Shown piece by piece: positions 1-6,918 of a stretch of 26,028 bases of DNA. The notes under the pieces are model-generated. The model did not search any database. It had not been told where the DNA came from and saw only the letters and a program-made list of their open reading frames with translations. The position numbers and the translations under genes are program-made. Numbering within the stretch: position 1 is the first letter of the stretch; each line of letters begins with the position of its first letter. This stretch comes from JBJHAX01 sp050480705. GTDB lineage: Bacteria > Actinomycetota > Nitriliruptoria > Nitriliruptorales > Nitriliruptoraceae. The stretch covers positions 1-26,028 of the forward strand of contig JBJHAX010000030.1 of the NCBI GenBank assembly GCA_050480705.1, written 5' to 3'.

Positions 1-2
1 CC

Positions 3-431
3 GGCATCGTCGTCGACGTCGACGCAGCCGGTAGCGCGGACGTCGACGTCGTGCACGGCACGCGCGGGCACGGCGGGATCGCGGCACCGACGTTCGTCGT
101 CGGCGACGCCATCGACGGCGCGCCCGACGAGCACGACGAGCGCGAAGCCTGGACGCATGCGGCGCAGCCGTATCCCGATCAGCGACCCTCGCCGCGCGCC
201 TGGCCGACGGCGCTTCGCCACGGCGGGCGTGAGGTGACGATGGCCGAGCTGCTGGAGATCGCGGCCGGCCAGGGTGACGGTGTCGCCGGGGTCGACGCGT
301 CGGGCGGCCACAGCGTCGCCGGCATCGTGGCCGTCGCGCTCAGGCCGCTGGTCGTCGGCAGCAACACCGTCGTGCTCGACGGGGTCACACGCGACGAGGT
401 CGCGTCCGAACGCATCGGGGTGTGGCTCTGA
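3..431 (+). CDS. C-terminal part of an unrecognised protein (5' end outside window)
   Basis: An open frame runs from the window edge to a TGA at 429-431 with the strong G/C third-position bias of the neighbouring genes, so it is very likely the 3' end of a real gene. About 142 residues are visible. It contains a His/Gly-rich stretch (VVHGTRGHGGIAAPTF), a charged Asp/Glu segment, and an Ala/Gly/Val-rich end including AVALRPLVVGSNTVVLDGV. There are no obvious membrane segments and no motif I can assign to a family. A hairpin just after the stop separates it from the transporter gene downstream, so it is probably not in the same transcript. The function is unknown; the missing N-terminal part would be needed to name it. 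Confidence 0.6.
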   Translation, partial: GIVVDVDAAGSADVDVVHGTRGHGGIAAPTFVVGDAIDGAPDEHDEREAWTHAAQPYPDQRPSPRAWPTALRHGGREVTMAELLEIAAGQGDGVAGVDASGGHSVAGIVAVALRPLVVGSNTVVLDGVTRDEVASERIGVWL

Positions 432-439
432 AAAGCCCC

Positions 440-466
440 GTGCACGACGTCTGAGCACTCGTGCAC
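440..466 (+). terminator. Hairpin after the partial gene, possible terminator
   Basis: GTGCACGA at 440-447 and TCGTGCAC at 459-466 form a perfect 8-bp stem with an 11-nt loop, beginning nine bases after the stop codon at 431. No T-tract follows, which is common in high-GC actinobacteria. The position suggests transcription termination of the upstream gene; a protein-binding dyad is an alternative. Confidence 0.45.
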
Positions 467-489
467 ACGCTCGCAGGCGCGAAGCGGCG

Positions 490-497
490 GATAGGGT
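490..497 (+). promoter_or_regulatory. Putative -10 element (GATAGGGT) for the Mg-transporter operon
   Basis: TAGGGT at 492-497, preceded by GA, fits the TAnnnT pattern of actinobacterial -10 boxes. It lies between the hairpin at 440-466 and the transporter start at 607, giving an inferred leader of about 100 nt. No convincing -35 was seen. The same octamer occurs on the minus strand upstream of purN. Confidence 0.3.
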
Positions 498-542
498 CCG
501 TCGACGACCCCGTCGCGACGTCGCCGCGAGCGTCGCCTGTGC

Positions 543-556
543 GTGATGCGCGTCAC
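543..556. promoter_or_regulatory. CRP/FNR-like dyad (GTGA-N6-TCAC) in the leader of the Mg-transporter gene
   Basis: GTGA at 543-546 and TCAC at 553-556 are separated by six bases (TGCGCG). This matches the core spacing of CRP-type operators, and the whole 14-mer is palindromic except for one base pair. It lies about 50 bp upstream of the start codon and downstream of the putative -10, where a bound regulator would more likely repress. A short RNA hairpin is the other reading. Confidence 0.3.
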
Positions 557-606
557 CGCGACGTCAGCGAGAAGGCACCCATGACCGTGCACATGGCCCG
601 CCAGCG

Positions 607-1896
607 GTGACCGAGCGCGACCGCAAGCACATCCGCGTCCCACGCTCGCTCGCGGCGATCGGACGCATCCTCGGTGTGCCGCTGGTCGAGGTCCGCGCGT
701 ACTGGCTGCACGAAGCACGCTCGATCCGCTCGGGCACGACAGCGCTGGGTATCGGCCTGGCGGCGACCGTCGTCGCGGGTGTCGTGCTGGGAGCCGCAGA
801 GGAGGAACTCGAAGCCGTCCCCGGCCTGTTGGCCCTGATCCCCGCGGCGATCGGGATGCGGGGATCGATCTTCGGTGCGCTCGGATCGCGGTTGTCGACG
901 GGGATCCACACCGGCGAGTTCCAGCCGGATCTTCGTCGCCGCAGCTATCTGGGACGCCAGGTCGAAGCCGCGACCATTCTCAGCTTCGCGTCGGCGACAC
1001 AGGCCGGACTGCTCGCGTGGGCGATCAGCGTGGCACTGGGGCTGCGCACCGTCGGCGTGCTCGACCTCGTCGCGATCAGCCTGCTCGGCGGGCTGCTGTC
1101 GTCGATCGTGCTGTTCTTCGTCACGGTAGGCATGGCACGGCGGGCGCACCGTCGCGGATGGAACATGGACGACGTCGGCGCACCGGTCATCACCGCGACC
1201 GGCGACCTCGTGACGCTGCCCGCGCTGCTCGTCGCCACCCTCGTCCTGCGGCGACCGGACATCGCGACGATCGTCGGCGTCTTCGGCGTGGTGACGTTCG
1301 TGGTGTTCCTGTGGGTCGGTTGGCGCAGTGCAGATGCGACGATCCGCCGGGTCGTTCGTGAGTCGATGGTGGTGCTGACCATCGCGGTCACCATCGACGT
1401 CATCGCGGGAGTGGTCGTCGAGTCCCGTGCCGAAGCGCAGTTCGGCACCGCAGCGCTGCTGATCCTGCTGCCGCCGTTCATCGCGAACTGCGGCTCGCTC
1501 GGTGGCATGCTCTCGAGCCGGCTGGCCTCGAAGCTGCACGTCGGGCAGCTTGCACCGCGCCTGTTTCCGGGGCGGGTGGCATCCCTCGACTTCTCGCTGA
1601 CCGCGCTGCTGGCCCTCGTCGCATTCTCCGGCGTCGGACTTGCGGGATGGTTCGCAGCGGTGTTGCTGCCGGGTGTCACACCGATGCCGCTGCTGCAGAC
1701 CCTGGGGGTGACGCTCCTCGCCGGGCTCATCGCCACGCCGGTGCTCGCAGCGGTCGCATTCGTGGCGGCCACAGCATCGTTTCGTCTCGGCTTCGACCCC
1801 GACAACCACGGCATCCCGGTCGTGACCGCGACGATGGACCTCGCCGGGGTCCTGTGTCTCGTCGCCGCGATCACCATCATCGTCGCGCCGTCATGA
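607..1896 (+). CDS. Tandem MgtE/SLC41-type divalent-cation transporter
   Basis: This is an integral membrane protein of 429 residues built from two copies of the MgtE membrane domain, as in the SLC41 family and some prokaryotic relatives, and unlike classical bacterial MgtE, which has one copy behind a cytoplasmic CBS sensor. The repeat is visible in LIPAAIGMRGSIFGALGSRL (about residues 75-95) against LLPPFIANCGSLGGMLSSRL (about 286-306), each followed by a short basic linker. It recurs in DDVGAPVITATGDLVTLPAL against NHGIPVVTATMDLAGVLCLV, where the conserved Asp of each helix is kept. About ten hydrophobic helices are apparent, and there is no CBS or N domain. Transport of Mg2+ or another divalent cation is inferred from the family. 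The start is GTG 607, with no strong Shine-Dalgarno. The PhoU/TrkA_C gene begins 45 bp downstream and is probably co-transcribed. Confidence 0.82.
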   Translation: MTERDRKHIRVPRSLAAIGRILGVPLVEVRAYWLHEARSIRSGTTALGIGLAATVVAGVVLGAAEEELEAVPGLLALIPAAIGMRGSIFGALGSRLSTGIHTGEFQPDLRRRSYLGRQVEAATILSFASATQAGLLAWAISVALGLRTVGVLDLVAISLLGGLLSSIVLFFVTVGMARRAHRRGWNMDDVGAPVITATGDLVTLPALLVATLVLRRPDIATIVGVFGVVTFVVFLWVGWRSADATIRRVVRESMVVLTIAVTIDVIAGVVVESRAEAQFGTAALLILLPPFIANCGSLGGMLSSRLASKLHVGQLAPRLFPGRVASLDFSLTALLALVAFSGVGLAGWFAAVLLPGVTPMPLLQTLGVTLLAGLIATPVLAAVAFVAATASFRLGFDPDNHGIPVVTATMDLAGVLCLVAAITIIVAPS

Positions 1897-1941
1897 CCGC
1901 CCAGACGTCATCGCCGCGTCCGCAGGGAGGATGAGAAGATC

Positions 1942-3159
1942 ATGAGACCACGCCACACCGTCAAGGAGCTTCTGGTCGGCGCGAAAGACGCCGCCGAACT
2001 GATGGTGGATCTGGCCTACGCCGCCGTGTTCTACGACGACGACAGCATCGCCCGCGAGGTCCTGCGCCTCGAGGAACGGGTCGACGAGCTGCTCGTCGAG
2101 TTGCGGGCGGTGTGCATGATCGCCGCGCGCACGCCAGACGACGCCGAGCGGCTCGCCGGCGTGCTCTCGCTGGCCGTGTCGATCGAAGGCATCGCCAATG
2201 CTGCTGAGGACATCGCACGCGTCGTGCTCAAGAACGTCGGTGTCCCACGCGAGTTGCGCGACGACCTGCGTCACGCGACGGAGGTGACCGCACGCGTGCG
2301 CATCCGTCCCGAGAACGAACTCGAAGGCCGCTCGCTGCGCGACCTCGAACTGCCGACACGAACCGGCATGTGGATCATCGCGATCCGCCGCGACGTCGAC
2401 TGGCTCTACGGGCCCGACGGGGCCGAGGTGCTGCGGGAAGGCGACGTGCTGTTCATGCAGGGCCCCAAGGACGGCATCGACCAGGCCCGCGAACTCGCCG
2501 GTGGCACCGCACGCGAGTTCCCGCCGCCACCGCAGCGTGCGAAGCTGTCGAACCTCGACCGAGCGGTCGACCTCGTCATCGAACTCAAGGATTCGTCCGA
2601 GGTCGCAGTCGGGCTCGCCTACTCCGCCATCCTGCTGCGCGACGTCTCACTGGCCACCGAGGTCAGCGTCATCGAGGACGCCTCCGACGACCTGCTGCAC
2701 CAGCTCGAGGGGTGGGTGCTGCGGGCCGCCGCGGAGCTCGACGACCCCGAGGAGCTCCGCGGCCTGCTGCACCTGGCATCGGCCTCCGAACGCATCGTCG
2801 ACAGCGCTCAGGCGATGTGCCGTCTCGTCGAGGACGAACTGCCCCCGCATCCGGTCATCTCGGCTGCGCTCGCGGAGGCCGACGAGATCGTCGCCGAAGC
2901 GATCGTCGCCGAAGCGAGCCGCTGCGCCGGCAAGAGCCTGGGCCAGTTGCGGCTGCACACCGAAACCGGGATGGAGGTGCTGGCGATCCAGCGACGTCAA
3001 CGCTGGTTCTACCGGCCCCGGTCGACACGGGTGCTCGAAGCCGGGGACCGGCTGCTGGCCATCGGCCCGGAGGAGGGTGCGCCGCTGCTGCGCGAGTGGT
3101 GTGGCGATGTACGCCCCGAGGGCGACGAGGGCTGGGTGGAACCCGCTGACGAGGACTGA
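1942..3159 (+). CDS. Tandem PhoU-TrkA_C protein, probable regulator of the adjacent cation transporter
   Basis: This is a soluble protein of 405 residues with an internal duplication. Each half has a helical PhoU-like domain (about 1-100 and 200-305) followed by a TrkA_C/RCK_C-like domain (about 110-190 and 310-395). The repeat shows in RSLRDLELPTRTGMWIIAIR against KSLGQLRLHTETGMEVLAIQ, and in VLREGDVLFMQGP against VLEAGDRLLAIGP. TrkA_C domains sense ligands and gate ion transporters and channels, and PhoU-like helical bundles often pair with them. Because it sits directly behind an MgtE-like transporter, it is inferred to be that transporter's cytoplasmic regulatory partner, standing in for the missing CBS sensor. 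GGGAGG lies at 1925-1930 ahead of ATG 1942. A 15-nt tandem duplication (2886-2915) encodes IVAEA twice in the linker before the second TrkA_C unit. Confidence 0.8.
   Translation: MRPRHTVKELLVGAKDAAELMVDLAYAAVFYDDDSIAREVLRLEERVDELLVELRAVCMIAARTPDDAERLAGVLSLAVSIEGIANAAEDIARVVLKNVGVPRELRDDLRHATEVTARVRIRPENELEGRSLRDLELPTRTGMWIIAIRRDVDWLYGPDGAEVLREGDVLFMQGPKDGIDQARELAGGTAREFPPPPQRAKLSNLDRAVDLVIELKDSSEVAVGLAYSAILLRDVSLATEVSVIEDASDDLLHQLEGWVLRAAAELDDPEELRGLLHLASASERIVDSAQAMCRLVEDELPPHPVISAALAEADEIVAEAIVAEASRCAGKSLGQLRLHTETGMEVLAIQRRQRWFYRPRSTRVLEAGDRLLAIGPEEGAPLLREWCGDVRPEGDEGWVEPADED
2886..2915 (+). repeat. Perfect 15-nt tandem duplication inside the PhoU-TrkA_C gene
   Basis: GATCGTCGCCGAAGC at 2886-2900 is repeated exactly at 2901-2915, in frame, duplicating the peptide IVAEA between the second PhoU-like and second TrkA_C-like domains. 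It looks like a recent slippage or duplication event. Confidence 0.85.
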
Positions 3160-3194
3160 ACCGTCGACGTGCGGGCGTCAGTGTCCACGTGGCA

Positions 3195-3977
3195 TCACAG
3201 GGTCTCGAGCACGCCGTCGAAATCGCGTTTGTAGCGCCCGAGACGCGGCGGGTGCAGCACCGACAGCGTTGCCCGCGGCCCGTCGAGTCCCGGACCGCGG
3301 TCACGCCCGGCGCGGCCGACCCCGGGCCATTCGAACGGCAGGTGCTGCCACGCTTCGAGCACCGGGACGAGATACACCGGCGTGTCGTCGGCCAGCGTGA
3401 GCTGGGCGCGCAGGCCGCCGTCGAGCAGCTGCTGGTGGACGTGGGTGATCGTGTCCACCGCAGCGTCGACCTGGTGGCGCGTCAGCCCGTACAACTCGAG
3501 GTCGGGGACGTCGAACCTCGCCGCGCCGTGCGTGCGCACCCACCAGGTGCCTTCACCGTCGCGCATCGTCGCGATGACCTCGTGCTGCTCCACCGCACCG
3601 ACCGCTGCGCGATGCATCCACGCTTCGTCACGATCGACACATGCGGAGACGTCACGGACCGTGCGCACCTCGCCCTTGACGTGCCGCGCCAGGGCCTGCA
3701 GCAGCTGTGCCTGCCGCTGGATGCCGTTGCGGAGTCCGTCCGGGCCGATGTGGGCCTCGGTCCTCAACAGCGGCTGGCCGTCGTCGTCGACCTGGCGGAC
3801 GACAGCGCGTTGCATCCTCCCGCCCCAGTGGACCTCCTGGGCCTTCGTCGGCTCGGCGACGACGGGCGATGCACGGTCGATGTCGCGGGCACGGCGCGCG
3901 TCACCGATGAGTTCACCGACGTCGTCGACCGGCGTGTCGAGGACGAGTCCGATGAGCGAGGTGTAGCGGTCTGCCAC
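3195..3977 (-). CDS. Hypothetical protein, unrecognised family
   Basis: This frame encodes 260 residues with the GC bias of its neighbours and starts at GTG 3977, preceded by GGAG at good spacing. It appears soluble, with no signal peptide or long hydrophobic segment. Features include a His/Asp-containing middle (HRAAVGAVEQHEVIATMRDG), a Trp-rich strand (GTWWVRTHG), a predicted mixed alpha/beta region (DLELYGLTRHQVDAAVDTI), a strand TPVYLVPVLEAWQHLPFEWP, and a basic end with HPPRLGRYKRDFDGVLETL. I cannot assign a family or catalytic motif. It lies 53 bp downstream of the biotin ligase gene on the same strand and converges with the PhoU-TrkA_C gene, so it may be the last gene of a birA transcript. 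Confidence 0.65.
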   Translation of the reverse strand: MADRYTSLIGLVLDTPVDDVGELIGDARRARDIDRASPVVAEPTKAQEVHWGGRMQRAVVRQVDDDGQPLLRTEAHIGPDGLRNGIQRQAQLLQALARHVKGEVRTVRDVSACVDRDEAWMHRAAVGAVEQHEVIATMRDGEGTWWVRTHGAARFDVPDLELYGLTRHQVDAAVDTITHVHQQLLDGGLRAQLTLADDTPVYLVPVLEAWQHLPFEWPGVGRAGRDRGPGLDGPRATLSVLHPPRLGRYKRDFDGVLETL

Positions 3978-4030
3978 TGGCGACTCCAGGCACGATGCCC
4001 GCCGAGGGTACGTCGTGCCGCCGGGTGGCT

Positions 4031-4786
4031 TCAGCGCAGGTGCACGACGTCGCCGGCGGCAATGGCGCGGGTCGTGCCACCGGCGTCGACCAGCAGACGT
4101 CCGGCGTCGTCGACGTCGACCGCCCGTCCGCGCACCTCGTCGCCCGGCGCCGTCTCGACACGGACCTCGCGTCCGATGGTCACGCAGTGGCCGCGGTAGC
4201 TGTCGAGGACCGCGTCGGGATCGGTGTCGAGCAGGTCGAGGATGTCGCCGAGCTCACGCAACAGCGTGGCCAGCACGGCGTCGCGGTCGATGCTGCGGCC
4301 GAGTTGTTCCGCGAGCGAGGTCCACACGGCACCGTCGTCAGGCCGGTCGACGTCCCGCCAGTCGACGTCGACCCCGACGCCGATGAGCAGCACGTCGCCG
4401 GCCGGGGCGATCGTTCGTCGCTCGACGAGGATGCCTGCGACCTTGCGGTCCCCGGCGACCACGTCGTTGGGCCATTTGAGTCCGGCGGATGCGCCGAGGC
4501 TGTCGGCCAGGGCGGCGACGGCGACACCGGCGGCGAGCGGCACGAGACCGCCGCCGTTGCGGGGTGGCGGGGAGGTCGCGGTGACCGCAAGGTTGGTCGG
4601 CGAACCGTCGGGGCGTGTCAGATGGTCCGTCCACGCCCTGCCCTTGCGGCCGCGTCCGCTCGTCTGGGCATCCGCGACGACGACCAGCCCCGGCTGGGCG
4701 CCCGCGGCGAGTTCGTCGCGTGCCACGTCCTGCGTGGAGGTGACCGTGGCGAGGTGCCGCACGGTGTGCCACCGGTCATGCGGCAC
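4031..4786 (-). CDS. birA: Biotin--[acetyl-CoA-carboxylase] ligase (group I, no DNA-binding domain)
   Basis: This enzyme activates biotin to biotinyl-AMP and transfers it to the biotin carrier lysine of acyl-CoA carboxylases in the cytoplasm. Family motifs are present: TSTQDVARDEL near the N-terminus, TSGRGRKGRAW (biotinyl-AMP loop), LKWPNDVVAGDRKVAGILVE (catalytic Lys and biotin site), and a C-terminal SH3-like domain with CVTIGREVRV and DDAGRLLVD. The usual GIGLNVN strand reads GVGVDVDW here. There is no N-terminal helix-turn-helix, so it is not a BirA-type repressor. A TTG at 4792 is possible, but it abuts the GAGGAGGG Shine-Dalgarno (4793-4800). GTG 4786, about six bases from that site, is the better start (251 residues). 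Confidence 0.9.
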   Translation of the reverse strand: MPHDRWHTVRHLATVTSTQDVARDELAAGAQPGLVVVADAQTSGRGRKGRAWTDHLTRPDGSPTNLAVTATSPPPRNGGGLVPLAAGVAVAALADSLGASAGLKWPNDVVAGDRKVAGILVERRTIAPAGDVLLIGVGVDVDWRDVDRPDDGAVWTSLAEQLGRSIDRDAVLATLLRELGDILDLLDTDPDAVLDSYRGHCVTIGREVRVETAPGDEVRGRAVDVDDAGRLLVDAGGTTRAIAAGDVVHLR

Positions 4787-4845
4787 CGGCAACCCTCCTC
4801 GTCACGACCGGCGCTGCCGCGATGGTGCGACGCGAGGATGAAGGG

Positions 4846-5358
4846 TCAAGCCGTCTCGTCGGTGCCGTCGCCAGCCTCGCCAGCGCCGTTGCCGGTCTCG
4901 GCTTCGGCTTCGGCTTCGGCCGCCTCCTCTTCGGTGGCGTGGACGGTGATCGTCGTTTCCATCCCCGCCTCCCGGTGGCCGGGCACGTTGCAGATGACCG
5001 TCCATTCGCCGGGGAACAGCAGCACGGTGCCGCTTCCCGTCTCGAACGCGTCGGCTTCGGGGATGTCGGATCCTTCGGCGGCGCCGAGGAACTCTGCGTT
5101 GTGGTAGGCGTCGCTGACGTTGATGACGGTCACCTCGACCTCTCCGGTCACTGCGACCCCGTCGATCACCTCGAAGTAGAAGTTGCCCATCTCCATCTCG
5201 AGATCGCCGCCCGGACCGACCGGAAGGATCGCGTCACACCCTTCCTCGCCAGGGGGGCACGCGAGCGCCTGTGCGTCGACGGCGCCATCGGGGACTGACG
5301 AGCAGCCGGACAGCACGAGAGCGGCAACGGCGACGACGGCGAACTGGATGCGGCGCAC
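4846..5358 (-). CDS. Cupredoxin-like (plastocyanin/azurin-type) lipoprotein
   Basis: This is a predicted membrane-anchored extracytoplasmic copper protein of 170 residues. It has a short basic N-terminus, a hydrophobic stretch, and a lipobox VLSGC with Cys19 as the lipidation site. The cupredoxin domain keeps all type-1 copper ligands: His86 (AYHNAEF), Cys123, His128 and Met133 in VICNVPGHREAGM. Electron transfer or copper binding is inferred; no partner is evident, though respiratory genes lie nearby. The tail is a run of Glu and Ala encoded partly by a hexanucleotide repeat. The GTG at 5358 has an ideal AGGAG (5366-5370) seven bases upstream. An in-frame ATG at 5415 would add 19 residues before the signal peptide and lacks such a site. 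Confidence 0.82.
   Translation of the reverse strand: MRRIQFAVVAVAALVLSGCSSVPDGAVDAQALACPPGEEGCDAILPVGPGGDLEMEMGNFYFEVIDGVAVTGEVEVTVINVSDAYHNAEFLGAAEGSDIPEADAFETGSGTVLLFPGEWTVICNVPGHREAGMETTITVHATEEEAAEAEAEAETGNGAGEAGDGTDETA
4899..4920. repeat. Hexanucleotide repeat (GGCTTC) coding the Glu-Ala tail of the cupredoxin
   Basis: About three and a half copies of GGCTTC on the plus strand translate on the minus strand into alternating Glu-Ala residues in the C-terminal tail of the lipoprotein. The length could vary by slippage without changing the frame. Confidence 0.6.
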
Positions 5359-5442
5359 GAACGGACTCCTCGGGGCGACGCGGGGGTGTGAGCCTACCGA
5401 CGGATCGGGGCACACAGGAAACCATGTGTCGCCCGGTCGGCG

Positions 5443-6846
5443 TCATCTCGGTGATTCGAGGCGAGCCATGAGCATCCGGGCGCATTCGGCCACCGATCCC
5501 GCCATCGACGGATACACCGTGATCGTCTGCGCGAGTTGCGCGACGGTCAGCCGGTTCTGCACGGCGACCGCCAGCGGCTGGATGAGGTCGCTCGCGCGGC
5601 TCGACACGATCACGCCGCCGACGACCGTGCCGGAACCGACCATGGCGTGCACCTTCACGAAGCCGTCGACGCCATGGATCATCTTCGCGCGCGGGTTGCC
5701 GCGGAAATCCAGCCGTGCGGTCGCGACCGGGAAGCCGGCGGCCTCTGCTTCGGCAGGGCTGCGCCCGACCGTTGCGACCTCCGGGTCGGTGAACACGGTC
5801 GCAGCGACCGAGTCCCAGCGGATGGGCTGCACCGCCTGACCGAGCGCGTGCCACATCGCGGTGCGCCCCTGCATGGCGGCGACCGACGCGAGCATGACAC
5901 CGCCGGTAACGTCGCCGGCGGCGTAGATCCACGACGTGGACGTCCTGCCCACGCTGTCGACGTTGATCGCTCCCGACGCGCCGGTGGCGATCCCGCACGA
6001 GTCGAGGCCGAGCCCGTGGGTCGCAGGCGTCTGCCCGACCGTGAACAGCGCATGGCTGCCCTCGACCTCGCTGCCGTCGTCGAGCGCGACGACCACCCCC
6101 TCGCCGCTGCGCGAGCACGACACGGCCCGCACGCGCCGCAGGATCCGCATGCCCCGGCGCTCGAACACCGACTCGATGACCTGTGCGGCGTCGGGATCTT
6201 CGGTCGGCAGGATCAGTTCTCGCGACGAGACGAGCGTGACGTCGCTGCCCAGGCGGCGGAACGCGTGCGCGAACTCCGCTCCCGTCGCTCCCGAGCCGAC
6301 GACGACGAGATGGTCGGGCAGGTCGGTCAGGCCGTAGACCTGCTGGCCGGTGAGCACACGCTCGCCGTCGGGCTCGGCGAACGGCAGCACCCGCGGCGTC
6401 GATCCGGTGGCGACGAGCACGACGTCGGGTCGAAGACGCTGCTCACCACCCTCGTCGAGTTCGACCACGACCTCGTGCGGGCCGTCGAGCCGGCCACGTC
6501 CCCGAACGATGTGTACGCCGGCATCGCCGACCCGGCGTTCGATGTCGCGCGACTGTTCGGCCCCGAGTTCGAGCACAGTTGTCGAAACGGCCGCAAGGTC
6601 CACAGTTGCGTCGCCGGGCGCGCCGTCACGCGAGAAACGGATGCCCATCGCCTCGGCCGTGGCCACCCAGCCGATCGCTTCGGCGGCGACGATCAGCGCC
6701 TTCGACGGAACACAGTCCCAGAGCACACAGTTGCCGCCGAGGCCCTCATCGGTGACGACGTGGACCTGCGCACCGAGTTCGGCGGCGACCAGGCTCGCCT
6801 CGTACGCGGCCGGCCCGCCACCGAGGATGACGATCCTGTCGGGCAC
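5443..6846 (-). CDS. lpdA: LpdA-like flavoprotein disulfide reductase (NAD(P)H:quinone reductase type)
   Basis: This is a pyridine nucleotide-disulfide oxidoreductase of about 467 residues. It has an N-terminal FAD fold (IVILGGGPAAYEA), a central NAD(P) fold (VVVGSGATGAEFAHAF), a second FAD motif (YAAGDVTGG) and a C-terminal dimerisation domain. It closely resembles mycobacterial LpdA (Rv3303c), for example in PDGERVLTGQQVYGL and VASVAAMQGR-type segments. The redox Cys pair is intact (NCVLWDCVPSK), whereas my recollection of LpdA is that the first Cys is lost. The C-terminal HPTxxE catalytic motif of lipoamide dehydrogenases reads YPSMAG here, so it should not be a true E3 subunit. AGGAGG (6851-6856) is four bases from GTG 6846 and one base from GTG 6849, so I prefer 6846. 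It follows sdhB by 72 bp. Confidence 0.85.
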   Translation of the reverse strand: MPDRIVILGGGPAAYEASLVAAELGAQVHVVTDEGLGGNCVLWDCVPSKALIVAAEAIGWVATAEAMGIRFSRDGAPGDATVDLAAVSTTVLELGAEQSRDIERRVGDAGVHIVRGRGRLDGPHEVVVELDEGGEQRLRPDVVLVATGSTPRVLPFAEPDGERVLTGQQVYGLTDLPDHLVVVGSGATGAEFAHAFRRLGSDVTLVSSRELILPTEDPDAAQVIESVFERRGMRILRRVRAVSCSRSGEGVVVALDDGSEVEGSHALFTVGQTPATHGLGLDSCGIATGASGAINVDSVGRTSTSWIYAAGDVTGGVMLASVAAMQGRTAMWHALGQAVQPIRWDSVAATVFTDPEVATVGRSPAEAEAAGFPVATARLDFRGNPRAKMIHGVDGFVKVHAMVGSGTVVGGVIVSSRASDLIQPLAVAVQNRLTVAQLAQTITVYPSMAGSVAECARMLMARLESPR

Positions 6847-6868
6847 CACGCCTCCTCGCCAGCACCGA

Positions 6869-6883
6869 CGCCGGCGCCCGGCG
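6869..6883 (-). other. GC-rich hairpin between sdhB and lpdA
   Basis: CGCCGG (6869-6874) and CCGGCG (6878-6883) form a 6-bp stem with a 3-nt loop in the 72-bp gap. It could reduce read-through from sdhCAB into lpdA, or stabilise an mRNA end. There is no T-tract, and such short stems arise easily at this GC content. Confidence 0.25.
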
Positions 6884-6918
6884 CGCCGACAACCAGCGCA
6901 CCGTCGGCAGCACGCCGA

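Noticed and set aside
1..60. GTCGAC-rich repetitive start of the window
   Set aside because: It is explained by Val-Asp codons in a coding frame and has no regular unit.
553..1809. Minus-strand frame opposite the MgtE-like gene
   Set aside because: Its product is hydrophilic, rich in Arg, Gln, Asp and His, and mirrors the transporter's codons.
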